A stretch of 48,667 bases of DNA from an uncultured Porphyromonadaceae bacterium (GCA_900541555.1 UQKE01000011.1:1-48667), one strand, 5' to 3'. Numbered from the stretch's first letter, positions 16,394 to 26,075 are shown. The notes: generated by a model from the sequence alone, not told the origin. A program made the numbers and translations.

Positions 16394-17254
16394 TCAATAA
16401 TAAGACGATATCAACCGTACATTTTCAGGAATTGCACGGCTGCCGGGGACAAGACGTATCGACTCCCATGCAACGCCGACCACTGCGGAATGTGCCGTCC
16501 GCCGCACGCTGATGTTGTTCTCCCACACTGTCGTGAAATCATTTCGATAGCCCACCCGCAACGCGATTGCGCCAAAATGCAAATCGACAGTCAGCACGTT
16601 TTCCATGTCGAAACGGTTTGCCCACCATCCGACGTTGATCGCGTCGCGGTAATTGCCAAGATATATTTCATAAAATGTCTGATCGTAATCGGGCAAGAAA
16701 AACACGCCTGCCACCGGCATCACCACTTGCCAACGGAGCGTCAGCGGCAATCGCCCAAGCTTCATGCCATAGACAGCCATGCCCGAAATGCCGGCATTCA
16801 GCCAAATCTGCGGAGAACAAACATTGTTTGAATTTCGCGGATTGTATGCCACGCCGCCGTCAAACCCCATGCCACCGCCGGCATAAAGGCGCAAGCCGTC
16901 GACAAACACATTGTCCCATCGCCGCATCATGCGCCAATCGAAATCGGCAAGCAGCATGTGGACCGTATTGTTGCCGGCCGGATTTTGCAAATGGTCGTAA
17001 CCGATTCCGGCAGCTATCTGATTCACCCTGCATTCCGAACGAAACCGCGCAGCGCGAAATCGTTCGAACCCGACACGCACATGCTGTCCGCCATAGCGCA
17101 AAGGGCTAAGATAGGTGTCCAAATTGCGCAATCCTCCGGCATCAAGCGTCACGGACACCGCTGCGGGACGCACCGCCGCCGTGTCGCCTTGTGCGTATGC
17201 AGTGCCGATTCCGGCAAGCAAAGCAAGCGTCAGAATGAACGCCTTGATTTTCAT
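16394..17254 (-). CDS. DUF3316 outer-membrane protein
   Basis: Exported protein of 286 residues, beginning with a signal peptide that ends TAYAQG (cleavage near 21). The mature part matches DUF3316, a Bacteroidales family. The recognisable pieces are LDTYLSPLRYGGQHVRVGFE near the start, NPAGNNTVHMLLADFDWRMMRR, and DYDQTFYEIYLGNYRDAINV with NRFDMENVLTVDLHFG near the end. The alternating aromatic strands suggest a small outer-membrane beta-barrel. Function is not known. Its start overlaps the parC stop by four bases and the kinase gene follows, so all three are translated from one mRNA. Confidence 0.82.
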   Translation of the reverse strand: MKIKAFILTLALLAGIGTAYAQGDTAAVRPAAVSVTLDAGGLRNLDTYLSPLRYGGQHVRVGFERFRAARFRSECRVNQIAAGIGYDHLQNPAGNNTVHMLLADFDWRMMRRWDNVFVDGLRLYAGGGMGFDGGVAYNPRNSNNVCSPQIWLNAGISGMAVYGMKLGRLPLTLRWQVVMPVAGVFFLPDYDQTFYEIYLGNYRDAINVGWWANRFDMENVLTVDLHFGAIALRVGYRNDFTTVWENNISVRRTAHSAVVGVAWESIRLVPGSRAIPENVRLISSYY

Positions 17255-19944
17255 TCTTCCTTATCGTCAAACAGACGGCGTTGTCCCGTCAATTCGTCGC
17301 GCACGTCGTTTTGGTTGATGACATCGTCGACATCCTTCACCGTTTCTACACTGCTGTCGGACACTTCCGGCGCTTCCTCTTCCGGCACTTCGCGCGGCTC
17401 AATCTCTTCTATCTTGCCGACGGCAAGATTAGTCAACCGCTTTCCTTTCGCCTTGTAGCTTTTCACGCCGATGAATTCTTCCGCATCGACAACCATCGGG
17501 TCGCGGAAATCATCCGCGCCTCCAAACGTCACTTGCACCCTCGGATAACGCTCATCGGAAAGCAATATCAATTTCGAATCCGGATTTTCGCCGATGAAAC
17601 TCAATCGCTTCGCAGTCTGCTCAAATGTGAATCGTTTCAAATATGGATACCCTTGTTCGGCATCGTCGAGCACTGCCGTCCAAACTTTTCCTTCCACATA
17701 TTTCTCAATGCGCAGAATATTGTCTTCATAATGATTGCCGGCATCGAAAGTCGAGGTATAGAATTGCCCGTTTTTCAGAACAACCAAGACTTTATCGTTG
17801 GCATTAAATTCGCCCAACGACCATCCGCGTCCCTCATAATTCAAACGCAGCACGTCGGGATCGAACCACACCTCCCGTCCGCCCAGCGTCGAAACGCCAC
17901 GCTCTTTCAGCGCGATGCGGTGCACTTCGTTTTTTGTCACGATATTGCCAAGCGCTTGACGGCCCTTGATGGCAAGATCGGCAAAGTTTATATCGAATTG
18001 CAACACTTTCAACCGCGGCTTTTCTTTCAGCGTCACGCGCAACGTTTCAGCTTCCCCGTTTGGATTGGCCGAGAACCACCAAATTTTCGTGCCTTTCTCG
18101 CCTTGCGTCATGTCGTATTCCTTGTCGCGCGTAATGCCCGTGACAGCAAAACGCTTCATGTAGACCACGCCGCCTTTGCCATTTTGGTAAACAAGGTTGT
18201 AAATCGTGCGACGGTCGTTGCGCTTGAACACGTTGATATAAAGAATGTTCTTGCCCACATAAAGTTTGTCGGCCACCTTCACCACCTTGTATTTTCCATC
18301 CTTGTAGAAAATAATGATGTCGTCGATGTCGGAACAATTGCAAATAAATTCGTCTTTCTTCAACGCCGTGCCGATAAAGCCGTCTTCGCGATTGATATAG
18401 AGTTTTTCGTTGGCTTCCGCCACTTTTGCAGCTTCGATGTTGTCGAAATTGCGAATCACCGTGAGCCGCGGATGCCCCGCACCGTATTTTTCTTTCAAAT
18501 GACGATACCAATCGATTGTCACTTCCACCATTTGCGACAATTTCCGATTGATTTCCGCAATGCGGTCTTTCAGCGATTCGATGTAGGCATTCGCCTTATC
18601 CGAATTGAACTTCAAAATACGGCCCATCTTGATGTCGAACAGCTTCATGATGTCGTCGCGCGTGATTTCCCTGACAAATCCGGGCTTGAACGGTTCCAAT
18701 CGTTTGTCGATATGCACAATCGCCTCGTCGAGATTCGCACTCTGCTCGTATTCCTTGTCCTTATATATGCGCTCTTCGATGAATATCTTTTCCAACGAAG
18801 CATAAAGCAGGCTCTCCGTCAATTCGCCGCGCTGGATCGCAAGTTCCGTGCGCAACAGTTCTTTCGTCGTGTCGACACTGTGGCGCAACACGTCGCTGAC
18901 AGTCAGGAAATGCGGTTTCCGATCGGAAATGACACAACAGTTTGGAGAGATGCTCACCTCGCAATCGGTGAATGCATAGAGCGCGTCGATGGCGCGATCG
19001 CTCGACGTGCCGGGCAGCAAATGCACGATGATATCGGCATGTTCCGCCGTGTTGTCGTCGACTTTGCGCACCTTGATTTTGCCTTTTTCTTGCGCCTTTA
19101 CAATCGATTCGATGACGGCGCCCGTCGTGCGGCCGTATGGGATGTCGGTTATTTCCAACGTCTTGTTGTCGATTTTCTCGATTTTCGCACGGACACGCAC
19201 CGAACCGCCACGCTCGCCGTCGTTGTATTTCGACACATCGATGAAACCGCCCGTCGGAAAGTCGGGATAAAGCGTGAACTCCTCGCCGCGAAGATAAGCA
19301 ATGGCAGCATCGAGAATTTCATTGAAATTGTGAGGCAATATTTTGGACGAAAGCCCGACGGCAATGCCCTCCGCCCCTTGCGCCAACAACAACGGGAATT
19401 TCACAGGGAGCGTCAACGGCTCCGGCTTGCGCCCGTCGTAGGACACTGTCCAATCGGTCGTTTTCGGGTTGAACACCGTTTCGAGCGCAAATTCCGAAAG
19501 GCGCGCTTCGATATATCGCGGCGCGGCGGCACTGTCGCCCGTCAAGATGTTGCCCCAGTTTCCCTGCGTTTCCACAAGCAATTCTTTTTGCCCGATTTGC
19601 ACAAGCGCGTCGCCGATGGAAGCATCGCCGTGGGGGTGGTATTGCATCGTGTAGCCCACAATGTTGGCCACCTTGTTGAAACGGCCGTCGTCCAGCTCCT
19701 TCATCGCATGAAGAATGCGCCGCTGCACAGGCTTCAATCCATCTTGAATGTGCGGCACCGCACGTTCAAGGATGACATACGAGGCATAATCGAGAAACCA
19801 ATTTTGGAACATTCCCGACAAATGGCTGCTGTTTTCTTTCGGCACAATATAGCTCGAATGGGCTTCATTGCCCTCGTCGTCGAGCATGTTTTCAATATCT
19901 TCGTTGTCTTCTTTCATAAATTCCGGATTTCGTCGTTCCTGCAT
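17251..19944 (-). CDS. parC: DNA topoisomerase IV subunit A
   Basis: DNA-binding and cleavage subunit of topoisomerase IV, partner of ParE (2402-4321). It has 897 residues. The breakage-reunion domain runs from about 45 to 480 (WFLDYASYVILERAVPHIQDG). The active tyrosine is Y144 in AAAPRYIEARLSE, preceded by R143. The C-terminal half carries the beta-pinwheel repeats of the GyrA/ParC C-terminal domain without the gyrase GyrA-box, which favours ParC over GyrA. An acidic tail ends the protein. A second ATG at codon 10 is possible. The minus-strand promoter at 19999-20006 precedes it, and DUF3316 and kinase genes follow, an unusual grouping for a topoisomerase. Confidence 0.93.
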   Translation of the reverse strand: MQERRNPEFMKEDNEDIENMLDDEGNEAHSSYIVPKENSSHLSGMFQNWFLDYASYVILERAVPHIQDGLKPVQRRILHAMKELDDGRFNKVANIVGYTMQYHPHGDASIGDALVQIGQKELLVETQGNWGNILTGDSAAAPRYIEARLSEFALETVFNPKTTDWTVSYDGRKPEPLTLPVKFPLLLAQGAEGIAVGLSSKILPHNFNEILDAAIAYLRGEEFTLYPDFPTGGFIDVSKYNDGERGGSVRVRAKIEKIDNKTLEITDIPYGRTTGAVIESIVKAQEKGKIKVRKVDDNTAEHADIIVHLLPGTSSDRAIDALYAFTDCEVSISPNCCVISDRKPHFLTVSDVLRHSVDTTKELLRTELAIQRGELTESLLYASLEKIFIEERIYKDKEYEQSANLDEAIVHIDKRLEPFKPGFVREITRDDIMKLFDIKMGRILKFNSDKANAYIESLKDRIAEINRKLSQMVEVTIDWYRHLKEKYGAGHPRLTVIRNFDNIEAAKVAEANEKLYINREDGFIGTALKKDEFICNCSDIDDIIIFYKDGKYKVVKVADKLYVGKNILYINVFKRNDRRTIYNLVYQNGKGGVVYMKRFAVTGITRDKEYDMTQGEKGTKIWWFSANPNGEAETLRVTLKEKPRLKVLQFDINFADLAIKGRQALGNIVTKNEVHRIALKERGVSTLGGREVWFDPDVLRLNYEGRGWSLGEFNANDKVLVVLKNGQFYTSTFDAGNHYEDNILRIEKYVEGKVWTAVLDDAEQGYPYLKRFTFEQTAKRLSFIGENPDSKLILLSDERYPRVQVTFGGADDFRDPMVVDAEEFIGVKSYKAKGKRLTNLAVGKIEEIEPREVPEEEAPEVSDSSVETVKDVDDVINQNDVRDELTGQRRLFDDKEE

Positions 19945-19998
19945 CGTTAAAAAACCGTGTTATTGCCAAATAATTGTAATTCCGCAGGATTGCCCATG

Positions 19999-20006
19999 CA
20001 AAAATA
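19999..20006 (-). promoter_or_regulatory. -7 element of the parC operon
   Basis: TATTTTTG on the minus strand, about 55 bases before the ATG. No clear -33 element is seen. It is divergent from and close to the glyS promoter. Confidence 0.5.
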
Positions 20007-20029
20007 GAAATAAAATCGAAAAAAATCAT

Positions 20030-20037
20030 TTACTTTG
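20030..20037 (+). promoter_or_regulatory. -7 element of the glyS operon
   Basis: TTACTTTG, the same near-consensus form as at 13500-13507. The -33 region is A-rich without TTTG. Confidence 0.5.
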
Positions 20038-20048
20038 CAACTCAAAAT

Positions 20049-20083
20049 AGCGGACAGACAGCCTGTCGAAGCCGCTGCTTTTT
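20049..20083 (+). promoter_or_regulatory. Hairpin with T-run in the glyS leader, possible attenuator
   Basis: Outer stem AGCGG/CCGCT (20049-20053 with 20072-20076) encloses an inner stem GACA/TGTC, followed by GCTTTTT (20077-20083). It lies between promoter and start codon, so it could stop transcription early. There is no T-box consensus. Confidence 0.4.
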
Positions 20084-20110
20084 GAAATTAAGAGATTTAC
20101 AGACTTAAAA

Positions 20111-21652
20111 ATGGCACAAGAAGACTTATTCAAAAAAATTGTCGCTCACGCCAAGGAATACGGATTCGTGTTCCCGTCGAGCGAAATATACGACGGTCTT
20201 TCCGCCGTCTACGACTACGGTCAGAACGGCGTAGAGTTGAAAAACAATATCAAACGTTATTGGTGGGATGCCATGACGCAACTCCACGAAAACATTGTCG
20301 GATTGGACTCCGCAATATTCATGCACCCTACCATTTGGAAAGCATCGGGACACGTCGACGCTTTCAACGATCCGCTCATCGACAACCGCGACTCGAAAAA
20401 ACGTTACCGCGCCGACGTGCTGATCGAAGACGAAATTGCCAAATACGACGATAAAATCAACAAGGAAGTGGCAAAAGCCGCTAAAAAATTCGGCGACAGC
20501 TTCGACGAAAAAATGTTTCGCGAGACAAATCCGCGCGTATTGGAGCACACGGCCAAACGCGATGAATTGCATGCCCGCTACGCGAAAGCGATGAACGACA
20601 TGAACCTCGAAGAGCTTCGCCAAATCATTCTCGACTACGGAATCGTCTGCCCCATTTCAGGAACGAAGAATTGGACGGAAGTACGCCAATTCAATTTGAT
20701 GTTCTCCACCGAAATGGGCAGCACGGCCGACGGCTCGATGAAAGTGTATCTCCGCCCTGAAACGGCACAAGGCATTTTCGTCAACTTCCTAAACGTGCAG
20801 AAAACAGGCCGCATGCGCATTCCGTTTGGCATCGCCCAAATCGGAAAAGCATTCCGCAACGAAATCGTGGCGCGGCAATTCATTTTCCGCATGCGCGAAT
20901 TCGAGCAAATGGAAATGCAATTCTTCGTTCGCCCGGGAGAAGAACTCGAATGGTTTAAGAAATGGAAAGAAACGCGCTTGAAATGGCATAAGGCATTGGG
21001 CCTTGGCGACGAAAAATATCGCTACCACGATCACGAAAAATTAGCGCATTATGCCAATGCCGCAACCGACATCGAATTCCTCATGCCGTTCGGATTCAAA
21101 GAAGTGGAAGGCATCCATTCACGCACCGACTTCGACCTCGGCAACCACGAAAAATATTCGGGAAAAAAGATTCAATATTTCGATGCTGAACTGAACAAAT
21201 CCTATACGCCGTATGTCATCGAAACGTCGATTGGCGTCGATCGCATGTTCCTTTCCGTATTTGCATCTTCCTACGAGGAAGAAACGCTCGAAAACGGAGA
21301 AACGCGCGTCGTGCTCCACCTTCCCGCCCCGCTGGCGCCGGTAAAAGCTGCTGTCATGCCATTGGTGCGGAAAGACGGACTTCCCGAAAAAGCCCGCGAA
21401 ATAGTCGACGCTTTGAAACTCGACTACAAAGTGCAATACGACGAAAAAGACTCCATCGGGAAACGCTATCGCCGCCAAGATGCAATCGGAACGCCTTTCT
21501 GCATCACAGTCGACCATCAAACGCTCGACGACGGCACCGTGACGCTTCGCCATCGCGACTCGATGCAGCAAGAGCGCATCCCCGTCGCCGAAGTTGCTTC
21601 GATACTCGACAAAGAAGTCAGCATGAAAGAATTACTCAGAAAATTATTATAA
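20111..21652 (+). CDS. glyS: Glycine-tRNA ligase, dimeric type
   Basis: Charges tRNA-Gly with glycine. The 513-residue protein is the single-chain class II enzyme (also named GlyQS), not the two-subunit form. It starts FKKIVAHAKEYGFVFPSSEIYDGLSAVYDYG, typical of this type. Class II motif 2 is seen in IGKAFRNEIVARQFIFRMREF (about 243-263). Motif 3 is around ETSIGVDRMFLSVFASSY (about 377-394). A C-terminal anticodon-binding domain (about 415-505) follows. It heads an operon with lemA nine bases downstream. A hairpin with a T-run in the leader may give attenuation control. Confidence 0.96.
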   Translation: MAQEDLFKKIVAHAKEYGFVFPSSEIYDGLSAVYDYGQNGVELKNNIKRYWWDAMTQLHENIVGLDSAIFMHPTIWKASGHVDAFNDPLIDNRDSKKRYRADVLIEDEIAKYDDKINKEVAKAAKKFGDSFDEKMFRETNPRVLEHTAKRDELHARYAKAMNDMNLEELRQIILDYGIVCPISGTKNWTEVRQFNLMFSTEMGSTADGSMKVYLRPETAQGIFVNFLNVQKTGRMRIPFGIAQIGKAFRNEIVARQFIFRMREFEQMEMQFFVRPGEELEWFKKWKETRLKWHKALGLGDEKYRYHDHEKLAHYANAATDIEFLMPFGFKEVEGIHSRTDFDLGNHEKYSGKKIQYFDAELNKSYTPYVIETSIGVDRMFLSVFASSYEEETLENGETRVVLHLPAPLAPVKAAVMPLVRKDGLPEKAREIVDALKLDYKVQYDEKDSIGKRYRRQDAIGTPFCITVDHQTLDDGTVTLRHRDSMQQERIPVAEVASILDKEVSMKELLRKLL

Positions 21653-21661
21653 CAGTTTGAT

Positions 21662-22261
21662 ATGAAAGGCAATAAAACATTGTGGATTGTCTTAGGCACA
21701 GTCGTGCTGTTGCTCGTTGTCGTAGGCGGATGCACCGCGACTTCCTACAATTCGTTTGTCAAGAAAAACAATGAAGTGGAAAACGCGTGGGGCAAAGTGC
21801 AAACAGCCTACCAGCGCCGCGCCGATCTTGTTCCGAACTTGGTGAACACCGTGAAAGGCGCTGCCGCACACGAGCAAAACACGCTGAAAGCCGTGACCGA
21901 TGCACGCGCAAAAGTCGGCTCCCTCAACATTTCTGCCGACCAGCTGAACGAAGAAACGCTGAAGCAATTCCAAGAGGCGCAGGACGAATTGTCGGGCGCA
22001 TTGAAATCGCTGATTGCCGTAGGCGAATCGTATCCAAACATCAAAGCCACAGAAAATTTCCTCGGCTTGCAAACGCAACTCGAAGGCACTGAAAATCGCA
22101 TTGCGACAGCCCGCATGGATTACACCAATGCCGTAAAAGACTACAACAACTCCGTGATGAAGTTTCCTTCAAACATCATCGCAGGATGGTTCGGATTTGA
22201 AAAGAAACCACAATTCCAAGCGAGCGAAGCTGCCCAATCCGCTCCGGAAGTAGAATTTTAA
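21662..22261 (+). CDS. lemA: LemA family protein
   Basis: Membrane-anchored protein of 199 residues. One N-terminal helix (about 7-26, LWIVLGTVVLLLVVVGG) is followed by the LemA coiled-helical domain with the family signature NEVENAWGKVQTAYQRRADLVPNLVNTVKG (about 38-68). It continues through ARAKVG and NPSIKA-like segments (here GESYPNIKATENFLGLQTQLEGTENRIATAR). LemA proteins are widespread and of unknown function; the bulk is predicted outside the cytoplasm. It sits nine bases after glyS and six before an FKBP lipoprotein gene, in an operon otherwise devoted to envelope proteins. Confidence 0.93.
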   Translation: MKGNKTLWIVLGTVVLLLVVVGGCTATSYNSFVKKNNEVENAWGKVQTAYQRRADLVPNLVNTVKGAAAHEQNTLKAVTDARAKVGSLNISADQLNEETLKQFQEAQDELSGALKSLIAVGESYPNIKATENFLGLQTQLEGTENRIATARMDYTNAVKDYNNSVMKFPSNIIAGWFGFEKKPQFQASEAAQSAPEVEF

Positions 22262-22267
22262 AAAACA

Positions 22268-22837
22268 ATGAAAAAGCTGCCTTTATTAATACTTTTGCTG
22301 ATTGTCGCCGGCGCGTGCAAGCTCGACCCTATCGAAGATGCATGGGAATACTATGAAGATTGGCGCAACGACAACAACCAATGGCTTGCCGAACAAGAAG
22401 CGCGTGTCGATGCCGAGGGCAATCCCTATTACGAAAAAGTCGTGCCTGTCTACGACAATAATGCCTACGTGCTGATCCATTATTTCAACGACCGCGACCT
22501 GACGGCCGGCAATCTCTCGCCTTTGGCCACATCGGTAGTCGACGTGAAATACCACATGGAATTATACGATGGAACTGCCATCGATTCCACCTACCTGCGG
22601 ACAGAGCCTGCCGACAGCCTCGCACGCTTCGACCTGAGCAATGCCAACTACATAGCCGGATTCCGCATTGCCTTGATGGCCATGCACGTCGGAGATTCGT
22701 GCGACGTAATCATACCATATCAGCAGGGCTATACGAACATGGGCGACTCCTATGGCAAAGTAGCGCCCTACTCCCACCTCAGATACCGCATGAAATTGGC
22801 CAACATCGCCGGTTACGAGATAAACCCCGTAGAATGA
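22268..22837 (+). CDS. FKBP-type peptidyl-prolyl isomerase lipoprotein
   Basis: Exported prolyl isomerase of 189 residues, speeding cis-trans isomerisation of proline bonds in envelope proteins. A signal peptide ends in the lipobox VAGAC (Cys17). The FKBP domain occupies about 85-185: VDVKYHMELYDGTAIDST, then NYIAGFRIALMAMHVGD, then the active-site strand PYQQGYTNMG and a last strand HLRYRMKLANI. The family resemblance is to GldI-like lipoproteins of Bacteroidota. The region between the lipobox and the FKBP domain is a charged linker. The stop codon overlaps the start of the SPOR gene (ATGA). Confidence 0.88.
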   Translation: MKKLPLLILLLIVAGACKLDPIEDAWEYYEDWRNDNNQWLAEQEARVDAEGNPYYEKVVPVYDNNAYVLIHYFNDRDLTAGNLSPLATSVVDVKYHMELYDGTAIDSTYLRTEPADSLARFDLSNANYIAGFRIALMAMHVGDSCDVIIPYQQGYTNMGDSYGKVAPYSHLRYRMKLANIAGYEINPVE

Positions 22838-23358
22838 CAAAACATCCGGCGCATACGATAATTGCCGGCATGACAGTTTGCCTAATGCTTGCCTCTGCCT
22901 GCAAGACGACGGAAGAAAACTACCGTCAGTCGTATCTTGCCGCCGTCGAAGGACGCACCGAGTCTGCCGCTCCCGCCGACAGCATTTCTTCCGAAATCCA
23001 CAACAAGATCATGGAAGCAATGCGGCCGAAACAAGTGAAAGTCGGCGGAATGGAAGTGCCGGTATTGGAAACCAACGCATGGGCCTACGACGCTCGCTAC
23101 AAAAACGCGATGAAAAAATACAGCGTCGTTGTCGGCGCGATGCGGCAGCTGTTCAATGCCAAATCGTTTTGCACGCGTTTGGACAAGGCCGGATGTCCAT
23201 CGTATATCATTGTCGACCGGCAGAAGAACTACTACGTTGTAGCTGCCGGATTCGACATACTGACGGATGCCGCCGGCTATTTGGCAAACATCGACAACGA
23301 AATTCCCTTCAAGCTGCCTATCGACAAACCGTTCATTTGTTCCACCACGCGGCTGTGA
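22834..23358 (+). CDS. SPOR-domain lipoprotein
   Basis: Lipoprotein of 174 residues. The lipobox is LASAC (Cys24) near the N-terminus, followed by a linker rich in alanine and serine. A C-terminal SPOR-like domain (about 85-150) has KKYSVVVGAMRQLFNAKSFCTRL, then KNYYVVAAGFDILTDAAGYL. SPOR domains bind denuded glycan strands of peptidoglycan at the division site or elsewhere, which would place this protein in the periplasm at the cell wall. An upstream in-frame start at 22699 lies inside the FKBP gene; the ATG at 22834, overlapping that gene's stop, is preferred because it directly gives the lipoprotein signal. Confidence 0.82.
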   Translation: MTKHPAHTIIAGMTVCLMLASACKTTEENYRQSYLAAVEGRTESAAPADSISSEIHNKIMEAMRPKQVKVGGMEVPVLETNAWAYDARYKNAMKKYSVVVGAMRQLFNAKSFCTRLDKAGCPSYIIVDRQKNYYVVAAGFDILTDAAGYLANIDNEIPFKLPIDKPFICSTTRL

Positions 23359-23381
23359 CACGTCGCGCCATTTTGCCGTTC

Positions 23382-24413
23382 ATGAACCGATTCAAACTAA
23401 TGTGGCACGTCGCTCTCTTGTTTGCCATTGCGACTTTGGCGAGTTGCCACGACACGCCCGAATATGCCGACAATCCCAAAGGCAATTTCGAGGCGCTTTG
23501 GGCCGCGCTCGACGAACATTATTGCTTTTTCGAGCACAAGAACGTGGATTGGCAGGCGATTGGCGAGCAATATCGCCAGAAAATCGCGGACGGCATGACC
23601 GATGAAGAATTGTTTCGCGTTTGCGCCGACATGCTGGCAGAATTGAAAGACGGGCATACAAACCTCTCGTCGCCGTTCGACGTGTCGCGCTATTGGATAT
23701 GGGAACAATACCCGCAAAACTACGACGAACGGCTCATCCAAGAACATTATTTCAATTTCGACTACCACCGCGCCAGCGGCATCGACTACGGCATACTGTC
23801 CAACAACGTGGCATACATGCACTATGCCTCCTTTTCATCCACCATCGGAGAAGGCAATCTCGACTACATCCTTTCGTCGCTGGCAAGCGCTTCGGGACTG
23901 ATTGTCGACGTGCGCGACAACGGCGGAGGCATCATCACAAATGCCGAAACGCTCGTTGCCCGATTCATCGACCATCGCATACTCGCCGGATACATCTCCC
24001 ACAAGACAGGCCCCGGACACAATGAATTTTCCGAACCATACGCATACTATATCGAACCGGCACAGGGGCGCGTACGCTGGAACAAACCGGTGGTCGTGTT
24101 GTGCAACCGTGCCACATACAGCGCAGCCAACAATTTTGTTTCCATCATGAAAAATCTGCCTGACGTCCGCATCGTGGGCGACACCACAGGAGGCGGATGC
24201 GGCATGCCTTTCACGTCCGAACTGCCCAACGGATGGAGCGTCCGGTTCAGCGCAGCACCCATCTACGACGCCAATGGCAACCTGACGGAATTCGGCGTCG
24301 ACCCGTCCGAAGGCTGCAAAGTCGACATGACGGAATCCGACCGCGCACAAGGGAAAGACACCATCCTCGAAACAGCCTTCGCAGTGCTTGCCGAAATGAA
24401 CGCGCAACCTTAA
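23382..24413 (+). CDS. S41 family peptidase lipoprotein
   Basis: Second S41 protease of the window, 343 residues. Its lipobox is LASC (Cys22), so it is a lipoprotein. The N-terminal helical part contains NFEALWAALDEHYCFFEHKN, usual in tricorn-core-like S41 proteins of Bacteroidales. The catalytic core has GLIVDVRDNGGGIITNAE (about 168-185), and the likely nucleophile serine is in NRATYSAANNFV, where S follows TY. No PDZ domain is clear, which separates it from the CtpA-type enzyme at 4799-6430. The frame is open far upstream, but the ATG at 23382 places the signal peptide at the N-terminus. It is the last gene of the glyS operon and converges with gpmI. Confidence 0.87.
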   Translation: MNRFKLMWHVALLFAIATLASCHDTPEYADNPKGNFEALWAALDEHYCFFEHKNVDWQAIGEQYRQKIADGMTDEELFRVCADMLAELKDGHTNLSSPFDVSRYWIWEQYPQNYDERLIQEHYFNFDYHRASGIDYGILSNNVAYMHYASFSSTIGEGNLDYILSSLASASGLIVDVRDNGGGIITNAETLVARFIDHRILAGYISHKTGPGHNEFSEPYAYYIEPAQGRVRWNKPVVVLCNRATYSAANNFVSIMKNLPDVRIVGDTTGGGCGMPFTSELPNGWSVRFSAAPIYDANGNLTEFGVDPSEGCKVDMTESDRAQGKDTILETAFAVLAEMNAQP

Positions 24414-24497
24414 ACGCAACAAGTCGCCAAGCGCAGCAAGGAAAAAACTTTACAACATTAACGCCTCTTTCAATATCAATCTGTCCTGACAGGCAGC

Positions 24498-24541
24498 AAA
24501 AAACAAGCGGGAATGCGCCATGTTGCCGCGCATCCCCGCTT
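24498..24541 (-). terminator. Rho-independent terminator of gpmI
   Basis: A 14-bp stem with one mismatch (24505-24518 with 24528-24541) is followed on the minus strand by GTTTTTT (24498-24504). It may serve as a bidirectional terminator for the convergent S41 operon. Confidence 0.85.
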
Positions 24542-24563
24542 CTATTGCATTTGCCCTTTCGCG

Positions 24564-26075
24564 TTAAAACAACGCTTTCCCTGTCATGTCGGCCGGTTGG
24601 GGCATTCCCATAATCTTCAAAATCGTGGGAGCCACATCGGCAAGAATGCCGTTGCCAATCTTCACTCCCTCCGAAGCCGTCACGTAAACGCAAGGCACCG
24701 GATTCAGCGAATGCGCCGTGTTTGGCGTGCCGTCGGCATTGATGGCATGGTCGGCATTGCCATGGTCGGCAATGATCAGCACTTCATAATCGTGGGCTTT
24801 CGCGGCTTCCACTGTTTCATTCACGCAGCAGTCGATTGCCTTTACCGCCTTCTCGATGGCTTCATAAACGCCCGTATGGCCCACCATGTCGCCATTGGCA
24901 TAGTTCACGACGATGAAGTCGTATTTTTCCGTCCCTATCGCTTCCACAAGCTTGTCTTTCACTTCATACGCGCTCATTTCCGGCTTCAAGTCGTAAGTGG
25001 CAACTTTCGGCGACGGCACCAAGATGCGGTCTTCCCCGTCAAATGGAGCTTCGCGCCCGCCATTGAAAAAGAACGTGACGTGCGCGTATTTTTCCGTTTC
25101 GGCAATATGAAGTTGCTTTTTGCCGTTGCGTGAAAGATATTCGCCGAGCGTGTCCTGCACGTTTTCCTTGTCGAAAAGGATATGCACGCCCTTAAACGAC
25201 GCGTCGTAGGGAGTCATGCAGTAGTATTGCAATCCGGCTATGGTCTTCATGCCTTCTTCCGGCATGTCTTGTTGCGTAAGCACGATTGTCAATTCCTTGG
25301 CACGGTCGTTGCGGTAGTTGAAGAAAACCACGGCATCGCCCTCTTTGATTGTGCCGTCGACGGCAGAATTGTTGATCGGCTTGATAAATTCGTCGGTCAC
25401 GTCTTCATCGTAGGATTCCTGCATCGCCTGCACCATGTCGGATGCCTGCTTGCCCTTGCCTTCCACGAGCAGATCGTATGCCTCCTTGATGCGATTCCAA
25501 CGCTTGTCGCGGTCCATGGCATAGAAGCGGCCCACAATCGAAGCTATCACGCCCGTCGATTTCCGGCAATGCTCCTGCACTTCTTCGATAAAGCCCTTGC
25601 CACTCTTGGGATCTGTGTCGCGGCCGTCCATGAAGCAATGGATGTAGACCTTCTGCAAACCATAGGATTTGGCAATGTCGCAAAGCGCGTAGAGATGCTC
25701 CAACGAGCTGTGCACGCCGCCATTCGACGTCAATCCCATGAAGTGAATGGCCTTGCCCGATTCCTTGGCGTAAGAGAAAGCCGAACGGATTTCCTTGTTG
25801 TCGAAAATCGACTTGTCGGCAATCGCCTTGTTTATTTTCACAAGATCCTGATAAACGACGCGCCCTGCGCCGATATTCAAGTGGCCGACTTCCGAGTTGC
25901 CCATTTGCCCGTCGGGAAGTCCCACATTTTCTCCACATGCTTGAAGTTGCGAATGCGGATATGTTTGCAAAAGATAATCCCAATAAGGCGTCGGAGTTGA
26001 AAAAATCACATCGTCCTTTTTACGATCGCCGATGCCCCAACCGTCGAGAATCATCAACAAAGCTTTTTTACCCAT
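24564..26075 (-). CDS. gpmI: 2,3-bisphosphoglycerate-independent phosphoglycerate mutase
   Basis: Interconverts 3- and 2-phosphoglycerate in glycolysis without a bisphosphoglycerate cofactor. It is a cytosolic, manganese-dependent enzyme. The 503 residues are the normal length. The phosphoenzyme serine is S61 in [16 protein letters not shown]. Metal-binding residues include D11 ([11 protein letters not shown]) and the C-terminal [25 protein letters not shown] (about 123-136) is the other family signature. The gene stands alone between a promoter (26168-26175) and a strong terminator. Confidence is very high. Confidence 0.97.
   Translation of the reverse strand: MGKKALLMILDGWGIGDRKKDDVIFSTPTPYWDYLLQTYPHSQLQACGENVGLPDGQMGNSEVGHLNIGAGRVVYQDLVKINKAIADKSIFDNKEIRSAFSYAKESGKAIHFMGLTSNGGVHSSLEHLYALCDIAKSYGLQKVYIHCFMDGRDTDPKSGKGFIEEVQEHCRKSTGVIASIVGRFYAMDRDKRWNRIKEAYDLLVEGKGKQASDMVQAMQESYDEDVTDEFIKPINNSAVDGTIKEGDAVVFFNYRNDRAKELTIVLTQQDMPEEGMKTIAGLQYYCMTPYDASFKGVHILFDKENVQDTLGEYLSRNGKKQLHIAETEKYAHVTFFFNGGREAPFDGEDRILVPSPKVATYDLKPEMSAYEVKDKLVEAIGTEKYDFIVVNYANGDMVGHTGVYEAIEKAVKAIDCCVNETVEAAKAHDYEVLIIADHGNADHAINADGTPNTAHSLNPVPCVYVTASEGVKIGNGILADVAPTILKIMGMPQPADMTGKALF

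Noticed and set aside
17281..19950. Antisense open frame of 889 codons opposite parC
   Set aside because: A shadow produced by the C-rich third positions of parC; it lacks any recognisable domain, and parC motifs are intact.
20041..20110. T-box riboswitch upstream of glyS
   Set aside because: The leader is too short and lacks the conserved T-box sequence and specifier loop.
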